DNA from: Actinoplanes philippinensis
GTDB taxonomy: Bacteria; Actinomycetota; Actinomycetes; Mycobacteriales; Micromonosporaceae
Direction: 5' to 3'
Assembly (NCBI RefSeq): GCF_900113015.1
Contig: NZ_FONV01000007.1
Location: forward strand, 124,001-188,000
Length of the DNA: 64,000 nt
The translations under genes and the position numbers were made by a program. Of this stretch, positions 58,060 through 64,000 are shown one piece after another (the stretch's first letter is position 1; each line of letters starts with the position of its first letter). A model generated the notes under the pieces. That model did no database searches. It was not told the DNA's origin and saw only the letters and a list, made by a program, of their open reading frames with translations.

Positions 58060-59445
58060 GTGACCACCCTCGCCGCAAAACCCACGAGAACGCGCCCGTT
58101 CGGGCTGGTGATCGCCGCCGTCGGCATCCCGGCCTTCATGGGCGCGCTGGACAACCTGGTCGTCAGCACCGCGCTGCCGGTCATCCGCACCGAGCTCGGG
58201 GCGTCGATCGCCGACCTGCAGTGGTTCGTCAACGCGTACACCCTGCCGTTCGCCGCCTTCCTGCTCACCGCCGCCGCGCTCGGCGACCGCCTCGGCCGCC
58301 GCCGGATGTATCTGGCGGGCATCGCCCTGTTCACCGCCGCCTCGGCCGCGGCCGCCCTGGCCACCGAGCCGTGGCAGCTCACCGCGGCGCGCGCCGTGCA
58401 GGGCATCGGCGGCGCCGCCATGGCGCCGCTGTCGCTGACCCTGCTGGCGGCCGCGGTCCCGGACCGGCTGCGCAACGCCGCGGTCGGCATCTGGGGCGGC
58501 ATCACCGGCCTCGGGGTCGCGCTCGGCCCGGTGATCGGCGGCGCGGTCGTCGACGGCCTCACCTGGAACTGGATCTTCTGGATCAACGTGCCGATCGGCG
58601 TCGCCGCGCTGGTCCTGGCCGCGGTCGTGCTCGACGAGTCCCGCGGCGGCGCGCGTCGCCTCGACCCGCTGGGCCTGCTGCTGTCGTCGAGCGGCATGCT
58701 GCTGCTGATCTGGGGCATCGTCGACGGCCCGGACCGTGGCTGGACCTCCGGCCGGGTGCCGGTCATGCTGGCCGCCGGCGTCGCGCTGATCGTCGCGTTC
58801 CTGGCCTGGCAGGCGCGCAACCCCAACCCGGTGCTGCCGCTGAGCCTGTTCCGGTCACGGTCGTTCAGCCTGGTCAACGTGGTGACGCTGACGTTCTCGG
58901 CGGGCGCGTTCGGCTCGGTGTTCCTGCTCGCCCAGTTCTTCCAGGTGGTGCAGGGGCTCACCCCGCTGGAGTCGGGGCTGCGGACCCTGCCGTGGACGGC
59001 CGCGCCGATGGTGGTCGCGCCGCTGGCCGGCATCTTCGGGGCCCGGATCGGGCTGCGGAACCTGATCGCGGCCGGGCAGGTGTTCCTCGCCGCCGGCATC
59101 CTCTGGCTCGGGCTGGCCACCTCGACCGACGCGAGCTACGGCGACATCGTGGGCGCGTTCGTGCTGGCCGGCGTGGGCATGGGTCTGACCTTCGCGCCGA
59201 TCAGCACGATCACCCTGGCCAGCGTCGCGGAGGAGCAGCGCGGGGTGGCGTCCGGCGCCAACAACACGATCCGCTCGTTCGGGGTGGCGGCCGGGGTGGC
59301 CGCGCTCTCCTCGATCTTCAGCAGCAACGGCGGGTTCGCCTCCGGGCAGGACTTCGTGGACGGCGTCGCGCCCGCGATGCTCGCCGGAGCGGCGATCCTG
59401 GCCGTGGGCGCGCTGGTGGCGACACGACTGCCCGCCAGGATGTGA
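58060..59445 (+). CDS. MFS multidrug transporter, DHA2 (14-TMS) family
   Basis: 461 aa with about 14 hydrophobic segments. Motif A GDRLGRRRMYLAG lies between helices 2 and 3, motif C GVALGPVIGGAVVDGLTWNWIFWINVP (shown as GLGVALGPVIGGAVVD) is typical of proton-coupled drug exporters such as EmrB/QacA-like proteins. GGGAGC nine bases before GTG 58060. It is under the adjacent TetR gene. Substrate specificity cannot be predicted. Confidence 0.95.
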   Translation: MTTLAAKPTRTRPFGLVIAAVGIPAFMGALDNLVVSTALPVIRTELGASIADLQWFVNAYTLPFAAFLLTAAALGDRLGRRRMYLAGIALFTAASAAAALATEPWQLTAARAVQGIGGAAMAPLSLTLLAAAVPDRLRNAAVGIWGGITGLGVALGPVIGGAVVDGLTWNWIFWINVPIGVAALVLAAVVLDESRGGARRLDPLGLLLSSSGMLLLIWGIVDGPDRGWTSGRVPVMLAAGVALIVAFLAWQARNPNPVLPLSLFRSRSFSLVNVVTLTFSAGAFGSVFLLAQFFQVVQGLTPLESGLRTLPWTAAPMVVAPLAGIFGARIGLRNLIAAGQVFLAAGILWLGLATSTDASYGDIVGAFVLAGVGMGLTFAPISTITLASVAEEQRGVASGANNTIRSFGVAAGVAALSSIFSSNGGFASGQDFVDGVAPAMLAGAAILAVGALVATRLPARM

Positions 59446-59596
59446 ACATCCTGTTGCGTCCACGCAACACGGCTGCAACGATGACCTTCGATTCTGCGCC
59501 GCCCCGGCAGCGCGTGACCCCCGGCGCCGTCCTCGCCGGACCGGCCGCGCCCCCGCTCCCGGACGACGGGACGACGCGGGAGCGTGAAGGTGAGCA

Positions 59597-59626
59597 GCGT
59601 GTGCCGGCCCTCCGACCGGCACACGC
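59597..59626. terminator. Hairpin between convergent MFS and LamG genes
   Basis: GCGTGTGCCGG (59597-59607) pairs perfectly with CCGGCACACGC (59616-59626) around an 8-base loop. It is 151 bases past the MFS stop and just before the LamG stop on the minus strand. The remainder of the 59446-59693 gap has no gene; GTTGCGT-CC-ACGCAAC near 59452 is a second small dyad. Confidence 0.7.
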
Positions 59627-59693
59627 TCCCCGCCCCGGCGGTCCGTCTGCCGTCCACAACGGCCGCCGGGGCTCTCACCGCCCACCGATTCGC

Positions 59694-61517
59694 TCAGCCG
59701 ATCTGGATCCACACATCGTCGAGCGTGCCGTGGAACTGGTCGTTGTCCCGGCCGACACCCTTGCCGCCGACGGTGAACGGCTCGTGCGACTCCACCGACA
59801 GCGCGGCCGGCACCGCGGCCACCGACTCCAGCCGGTCGTCGACCAGGATGGCCAGCGTGGGGCCGGTGCGGCGGCACTCCAGGGAGTGCCACTCGCCGTC
59901 GGCCACGGAGGTACGGCTGCGTGCCACGTACACCGAGGCGCCGGTCTTGTCGCTCATCCCGCAACTGGGCTTGCCGGAGAGCCCGTCGACCTGCAGTTTG
60001 TACTGCCCGCCGCTCTTCGAGTAGCCCTTCTGCAGGATGTTCTCGCCCCGGCCGGTCTCCTCCGGGGCCAGGAGCACGCTCGCTCCGTACCGCAGAGGCC
60101 GGTCCTGGGGGTTGAGGTCCTCGGTGTCGCCGGTCCGCAGGATCAGGCGGGGACACTCGTCGCCGGCGCACGTGGCCGGGAAGGCCAGGGCCTGGCCGTT
60201 GCCGTTCGGGACCATCCGCGGCGCCCCGCCGTTCCGGGTGACCGTCCGCAGCAGGTGCCCGTGCCCCGACCCGTCGTCGAAGGTGCCGTCGGCGATCGTG
60301 GTGTCGAAGTTGTACGCGGCGACGTGGCCGGCGGCGACGGCCGACTCGGTGACCGGCGCGACCCCGGTGAACTCGACATACCGCTTGCGGCTCATGCCGC
60401 CGACCACGGTGAAGTCGCCGACCGCGCTGATCGACCCGAGCCGGGGACTGGCCGCCAGCTGCCGGGTCCCGGCGACGCCGTTGGCCTGCGGCGCCCATTC
60501 CAGCAGGTTGCCCTCACGGTCGACGGCGGCGAGCTTGCCCCGCGCCACCGCGCCGTCGGTGCAGGAGCCGCGGGCCCCGTTGTTGCCGGTGACGCACGCC
60601 TTGTCGAAGTGCCCGCCCACGTAGACGGTGTCGTCGAGCAGGGCGACGGCCTGCGCGTCGCCGTCGAAGACCCGGGTCCAGCGGGTCTCGCCGGCCCGGT
60701 CGTACGACACCGCCCGCCCACCCTGGCCGCCGAGCGCCGCATACACCCCGTCGGCGTGCGCGGCCAGCGCGAACACCTGCGACACCGGCTTCGGCAGGAA
60801 CGTCTCGTCCAGCGCGCCGGTGGCCGGGTCGACGGCGGCCAGCCGTACCGTCGAGCGCACGTCGTTGGTCTTGTGGAAGCTTCCCCCGAGGTAGACGCGG
60901 TCGGCGGTGACGGCCAGCGCGTGCACGGTGTCGTCGGTGGCCGGCGCCCACGCGTCGAGCGCGCCGCTACCGGTGGAGAAGGCCGCCAGGTTGGCCCGGG
61001 GCTGCCCGTCCACCGCGGTGATCCGCCCGCCCAGGTAGAGGCGTCCGTGCCCGGCCGCGACGGCGTTCGGCTGCCCGGCCACGGTGTGGCTGAGCGGCGT
61101 CACCGTGCCGTCGTCCGCGCTGATCCCGGCCACCGCGTCCCGGGCCTGGCCGTTGACCGTGCCGAAGTCGCCGGCCACGTAGACCACGCCGTCGGCGATG
61201 GCGAGGGACCGCACGGTGGCGTCGGCGGAGGGCGTCCAGTCCCGCAGCACGCCGGTGCGCGCGTCGAACGCCGCGAGCCTGGCCCGGGGCTGCGCCGTGC
61301 CGCCCGCGGAGGCGCTGGTGAAGTCGCCGCCGATGTAGACGGTGTCGCCGGCGTAGGCGACGGCGTGGACCGGGCCGTTGAACGAGGGGGTGAGCGACGG
61401 CTGCGAGGAGACGATCTCGGCGAAGGCCGTGCCACCGGCGACGACGAGAACCGTCGCGATGCCGGTGAGGACCACACGACGTAACACCTTTTTACCAGTT
61501 TTGGCGAGTTTTACCAC
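59694..61517 (-). CDS. Secreted beta-propeller plus LamG protein
   Basis: 607 aa from GTG 61517. A signal peptide ends near AGGTAFA-E. Residues ~40-390 are about seven blades, each with a VYxGGDF/LYLGGxI-type strand (VYIGGDFTSASAGG, VYVAGDFGTVNGQ, LYLGGRITAVDGQ, VYLGGSFHKTND). Residues ~410-607 form a LamG/concanavalin-like lectin domain with Cys pairs (FPATCAGDECP, PSCGMSD, LECRRTGP) likely disulfide-bonded, ending at DDVWIQIG. It is probably an extracellular carbohydrate- or surface-binding protein. The enzymatic residues of a hydrolase are not apparent. Start lacks a clear Shine-Dalgarno. Confidence 0.88.
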   Translation of the reverse strand: MVKLAKTGKKVLRRVVLTGIATVLVVAGGTAFAEIVSSQPSLTPSFNGPVHAVAYAGDTVYIGGDFTSASAGGTAQPRARLAAFDARTGVLRDWTPSADATVRSLAIADGVVYVAGDFGTVNGQARDAVAGISADDGTVTPLSHTVAGQPNAVAAGHGRLYLGGRITAVDGQPRANLAAFSTGSGALDAWAPATDDTVHALAVTADRVYLGGSFHKTNDVRSTVRLAAVDPATGALDETFLPKPVSQVFALAAHADGVYAALGGQGGRAVSYDRAGETRWTRVFDGDAQAVALLDDTVYVGGHFDKACVTGNNGARGSCTDGAVARGKLAAVDREGNLLEWAPQANGVAGTRQLAASPRLGSISAVGDFTVVGGMSRKRYVEFTGVAPVTESAVAAGHVAAYNFDTTIADGTFDDGSGHGHLLRTVTRNGGAPRMVPNGNGQALAFPATCAGDECPRLILRTGDTEDLNPQDRPLRYGASVLLAPEETGRGENILQKGYSKSGGQYKLQVDGLSGKPSCGMSDKTGASVYVARSRTSVADGEWHSLECRRTGPTLAILVDDRLESVAAVPAALSVESHEPFTVGGKGVGRDNDQFHGTLDDVWIQIG

Positions 61518-61598
61518 GTAGGTAGCTAACTTCCGAGATCGGCAAAAGTCGCGGCGGGCACTATGCTCCGGCGTACGCCATCGAAGGAGGGGAATGCA

Positions 61599-62039
61599 GT
61601 GCCGCATCGCCGCCGCGCCGCCGTCACCACCGCCCTGCTCACGGCCTGGGCCGCGCTCGCGTCCGGCTGTGACGGGATCGAGATCGAGATCCCGGCCGGA
61701 TCGCTGCCGGCCCCGGTGAGCATCGCGCCGATCCCGTCGGCGTCGGCCGGGCAGCCGGCGTATGTGTGCACCGCCGTCTACAAGGTCCTCACCGAGGGTG
61801 CGGTCCGGCTGGCCGAGCACACCGTGAACGACGACGCCGAGGGCCTGAAGCGGACCTTCGCCGACATGGCCGCCCAGATCGCCGCGGCCGGCGACCGGAG
61901 CACCGACGCCGCCCAGCGCGCCGCGACGGACGGGATCGCCGATGCGCTCACCGCGGCCTCCCGGGGCGCCGACCCGAAAGCGTTCCTGAACGGCGACTTC
62001 ACCACCATCGGCCAGAGGCTCGACGGCACCTGCACGTAG
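61599..62039 (+). CDS. Small exported lipoprotein
   Basis: 146 aa from GTG 61599, AAGGAGGGG six to seven bases upstream. The signal peptide TTALLTAWAALASGC has a good lipobox LASGC. The mature part is Ala/Asp-rich and helical (GLKRTFADMAAQIAAAGDRS, DGIADALTAASRGADP), with a lone Cys pair (VCTAVY and near-terminal TCT) that may form a disulfide. Function unknown. It shares an upstream region with the divergent LamG gene. Confidence 0.85.
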   Translation: MPHRRRAAVTTALLTAWAALASGCDGIEIEIPAGSLPAPVSIAPIPSASAGQPAYVCTAVYKVLTEGAVRLAEHTVNDDAEGLKRTFADMAAQIAAAGDRSTDAAQRAATDGIADALTAASRGADPKAFLNGDFTTIGQRLDGTCT

Positions 62040-62091
62040 GCCGGTGGTGGCGAACGTTGCGGATTCGCCACCACCATCGCGCGCTACGTCC

Positions 62092-62751
62092 TTACTTCTT
62101 CGCGGTGCACCGCATCCACGTGAAGTGGTAGATCGTCTCGATGCTGCCGTCGGTGGAGTCCATCGTCAGGTAGCTGACGTCGGTCGACGTGCCCTTGGTG
62201 ACCCGCAGCTCGGTGTTGATGTTGAGATTGCGCTGCTCACCACAGGGCCGGAAGACCTGCGAGGCGATCGGCACCGAGTCGGTGGCGATCCAGTTGTCGT
62301 CCAGCGGCGCGGCGATCGCGTGGTTGGCGTAGCTGCCGGCCGTCATGCCCTGGAAGTAGTAGTTCGCCCGCTGCTGCGCGACCGCGCCGCGCTGCAGGTA
62401 TCCGTAGCCGCGGTAGTCCACCTTGGCGATCGCGAAGGTGAACCCGGCCGGCGCATGGACCAGCACGTTGAGCTGGCAGTTCTTCCGGTTCTCGGTGACC
62501 GCGATGTTCGGGCCCGCCTGCGCCAGGTAGGCGCTGTAGATCGCGGTGAAGGCCGAGTTGTCCGGCGAGATGGCGACGTCGGCGGTGCCCGGCGCGCAGC
62601 CCGAGCCGGCCATCGCGACCAGCTCGATGGACATCTCACCGGCCGGCGGCGGGTCGACGATGACGATCACCGCGGACGCCGGCGCGGCGCCGAGCAGCGT
62701 GGACGCGAGGAGCGTCAGCGCCACCGCGGCACGGGTTAACAACCTTTTCAT
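62092..62751 (-). CDS. DUF4360 secreted protein (paralogue 1)
   Basis: 219 aa from ATG 62751. The signal peptide RLLTRAAVALTLLASTLLGAAPASA is cut before VIVIV (shown as VALTLLASTLLGAAPASA). Conserved features: GSGCAPGTADVAISPDNSAFTAIYSAYLA, NRKNCQLNVLVHAPAGFTFAI, VDYRGYGYLQRGA and PCGEQRNLNINTELRV (first shown as GSGCAPGTADV). Four Cys may form two disulfides. Its paralogue lies divergently at 63112. Function is unknown in the family; members are secreted by actinomycetes and fungi. A palindromic operator pair lies upstream. Confidence 0.92.
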   Translation of the reverse strand: MKRLLTRAAVALTLLASTLLGAAPASAVIVIVDPPPAGEMSIELVAMAGSGCAPGTADVAISPDNSAFTAIYSAYLAQAGPNIAVTENRKNCQLNVLVHAPAGFTFAIAKVDYRGYGYLQRGAVAQQRANYYFQGMTAGSYANHAIAAPLDDNWIATDSVPIASQVFRPCGEQRNLNINTELRVTKGTSTDVSYLTMDSTDGSIETIYHFTWMRCTAKK

Positions 62752-62788
62752 GTTCACCCCTTCGGGGATGGGAACGGACGGGCCCAAG

Positions 62789-62858
62789 CTATTGATGCAT
62801 GTCAATAGAAGTCAACAGCCGTACACCTCGAAGAAGCGCCTATTGATGTACATCGATA
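62789..62858. promoter_or_regulatory. Two related CTATTGATG dyads
   Basis: CTATTGA-TGCATG-TCAATAG (62789-62808) has perfect 7-bp arms. CTATTGATGTACATCGATA (62840-62858) shares CTATTGATG and has core ATGTACAT. They are 51 bp apart upstream of paralogue 1, about five helical turns. A dimeric regulator binding both is likely. Confidence 0.75.
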
Positions 62859-62874
62859 AAGAGGAGGGCGAGGC

Positions 62875-62979
62875 ATGAACCTGGCAAAAGGATGCAAAGT
62901 AGAACACGCTTTAAGCGATATAAGTAGATTTGCCCGGCGACCGGACCAGCAACAATGCAAGTTGCAAGGCTTCCTGTAG
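62875..62979 (+). CDS. Candidate 34-aa small protein
   Basis: ATG 62875 follows GAGGAGGG by seven bases, one of the best Shine-Dalgarno matches in the window. The frame runs MNLAKGCKVEHALSDISRF, then RRPDQQQCKLQGFL and TAG. It has two Cys and an amphipathic helix-like middle. It could be a small protein, a leader peptide or the remnant of a larger gene. It resembles no family I know. Confidence 0.4.
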   Translation: MNLAKGCKVEHALSDISRFARRPDQQQCKLQGFL

Positions 62980-63111
62980 ATCAATCAGTAATTCATGCTT
63001 GTAAATGCAATAGGGCCGCCACTACGGTGGTCGCGGATGCGATGACCGCCGTTCTGGAATGATTCCAGGTTTCCCTGAAGTGGCACCCACCCGTTCCCCG
63101 GAAGGAAGTCC

Positions 63112-63729
63112 ATGAAGAACAGCAATCGCGTGATGGCGGCCGTGCTGACCACGGCCCTGGCCGTCCCGCTAGCCGCCGCCCCCGCCCACGCCGCGGCGCC
63201 GGCGATCACCGTCGAGGTGATCGCCGCCAACGGCTCCGGATGCGCCCCCGGCACCGCGTCGGTCGTCGGCAACGGCGACAACACCGGATTCCGGGTCAGG
63301 TACCGGGACTTCGTCGCCGAAGCCGGTGGTGGCGCCGCCGTCATCGACCGCCGCAAGAACTGCCAGCTGGGCGTCCTCGTGACCATCCCCGACGGCTGGA
63401 CCATCGCGATCGCCTCGGCCAACTACCGCGGCAAGGCCGTCCTGCGCTCCGGCGCCACCGCCCTGCAGCGCACCAGCTACTACTGGCAGGGCACCTCAGC
63501 CACCGAGCGCAAGGACGTGACGTTCAGCGGCCCCCTCAACGGTCTCTGGACAACGTGGGACGTCGCGCCCGTGCTCACGTACGCCGAATGCGGCTCGCAG
63601 AGCGTCCTCAACGTCAACACCGAGCTGCGCATCGACGCCGGCTCCTCCACCGGCACCAGCACCATGTCGATGAACGCCACCGACGGCGACGTCGAGACCC
63701 TCTTCAACTACAGCCTGGCCTCCTGCTGA
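63112..63729 (+). CDS. DUF4360 secreted protein (paralogue 2)
   Basis: 205 aa from ATG 63112 with GGAAGGAAG upstream. Signal peptide VMAAVLTTALAVPLAAAPAHA. The mature part matches paralogue 1: GSGCAPGTASVVGNGD, RRKNCQLGVLVTIPDGWTIAI, ANYRGKAVLRSGA and ECGSQSVLNVNTELRI, with the same four Cys and an added one at the C-terminal end (SLASC). Identity is moderate, so duplication is not recent. Divergent control by the same region is likely. Confidence 0.92.
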   Translation: MKNSNRVMAAVLTTALAVPLAAAPAHAAAPAITVEVIAANGSGCAPGTASVVGNGDNTGFRVRYRDFVAEAGGGAAVIDRRKNCQLGVLVTIPDGWTIAIASANYRGKAVLRSGATALQRTSYYWQGTSATERKDVTFSGPLNGLWTTWDVAPVLTYAECGSQSVLNVNTELRIDAGSSTGTSTMSMNATDGDVETLFNYSLASC

Positions 63730-63747
63730 TCACGGCCGTCCACTCCC

Positions 63748-63775
63748 CCCGGCTGGCAGTTGCCGGCCAGCCGGG
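63748..63775. terminator. Bidirectional hairpin terminator
   Basis: CCCGGCTGGC (63748-63757) pairs with GCCAGCCGGG (63766-63775) around an 8-base loop, 19 bases after the DUF4360 stop and 35 bases before the convergent MocR-like gene end. Confidence 0.85.
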
Positions 63776-63809
63776 CCCCACCCGGCCGGCGGACACTGCC
63801 GGCCCGGTC

Positions 63810-64000
63810 TCAGCCCTCGGCGAAACAGCCCGCCAGCAGGCGTAACGCCTCGGGCAGCCGGTCGGTCGGCACCGATCCGAACCCGATCACCAGACCGTCC
63901 GGGCCGGCCGGCCCCCGGTGGAACTGCGCCAGCGTCTGCAGCGCCACCCCGGCCCGGGCGGCCCGCTCCACCACGGTCGCGGCACCGTCGCGGACCCCCG
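63810..64000 (-). CDS. C-terminal end of a MocR-type (GntR/aminotransferase) regulator (partial)
   Basis: The last 63 codons before TGA 63812-63810 read on the minus strand VVERAARAGVALQTLAQFHRG, LVIGFGSVPTDRLPEALRLLAGCFAEG (shown as GLVIGFGSVPTDRLPEAL and RLLAGCF). This LxxGFGxxxxxxxxxAxRxLA ending is typical of the aminotransferase-like domain of MocR/PdxR regulators, which bind pyridoxal phosphate. The HTH and PLP-lysine parts lie outside the window. Confidence 0.7.
   Translation of the reverse strand, partial: GVRDGAATVVERAARAGVALQTLAQFHRGPAGPDGLVIGFGSVPTDRLPEALRLLAGCFAEG

Larger units (their letters stand above)
62752..63111. other. AT-rich divergent regulatory region of the DUF4360 pair
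   Basis: 360 bases, markedly AT-richer than the rest of the window. It contains two similar dyads (62789-62808 and 62840-62858), a candidate 34-aa ORF (62875-62979) and, before ATG 63112, GGAAGGAAG. It should carry both divergent promoters. Low GC can mark horizontally acquired or Lsr2-bound DNA. Confidence 0.7.

Noticed and set aside
58221..61484. A >1000-codon plus-strand frame over the MFS gene and antisense to the LamG gene
   Set aside because: It covers two genes with clear family motifs in other frames; the translation is repetitive Arg/Gly/Val-rich with no domain.

Overview
The window is very GC-rich with strong G/C codon-third bias, densely packed and largely made of translationally coupled genes. 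It encodes a DivIVA/Wag31-type protein, a mycothiol-dependent-isomerase-like (DinB_2) protein, an F420-type luciferase-like oxidoreductase, a deazaflavin (Ddn/DUF385) protein, an SCO5389-family protein and a c-di-AMP riboswitch in front of an NlpC/P60 endopeptidase. Together these point to an actinomycete; a member of the Micromonosporaceae (Actinoplanes-like) is my inference, not something the sequence proves. I see no rRNA, tRNA, CRISPR array, transposase or phage gene.

Layout. 1-11.3 kb (+): a coupled operon with a 1578-aa unassigned protein, a MoxR-type AAA ATPase, a DUF5682+VWA protein and a SWIM zinc-finger protein. 11.3-15.8 kb (-): a gene-poor stretch, a Pr6Pr membrane protein, a 46-bp tandem repeat, a sensor kinase/response regulator pair and a secreted intradiol dioxygenase with a collagen-like tail, divergent from an RseB/LolA-like exported protein. 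17-24 kb: tyrosine phosphatase, SCO5389 protein, HAD and PAP2 phosphatases, TPR and AAA proteins, DivIVA-like protein, and NlpC/P60 with its riboswitch. 24.4-33 kb: BlaI and an M56 protease divergent from cydA-cydB-cydDC (cytochrome bd oxidase and a fused ABC exporter), then a TetR gene. 33-39 kb: small regulators and enzymes separated by repeat-rich intergenic DNA.

39.1-50.5 kb (-): one long coupled operon containing an ADP-heptose pathway (GmhA, HldE, GmhB fused to a GT9 heptosyltransferase) with four further glycosyltransferases, an SDR, a NodU/CmcH carbamoyltransferase and topoisomerase IB at its 3' end. It looks like a complete make-transfer-decorate pathway for a carbamoylated heptose glycan or metabolite. 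50.7-59.4 kb: aldehyde dehydrogenase, Ddn-like protein, GT2, an LLM oxidoreductase, a three-gene YtxH/holin/DUF3618 envelope operon, a FolP2-like protein, and a TetR/MFS pair. 59.7-64 kb: exported proteins (propeller-LamG protein, lipoprotein, two DUF4360 paralogues around an AT-rich regulatory region with a candidate 34-aa ORF), and the end of a MocR-type regulator.

Two themes run through the window. First, many regulator genes sit beside recognisable inverted-repeat operators (BlaI/cydA, three TetR genes, MarR). Second, short-period DNA repeats are common both within and between genes. Three of these islands share GTTGAC/GTCAAC/GTTGAT words: inside an AAA ATPase, inside CydDC and inside GmhB-GT9.
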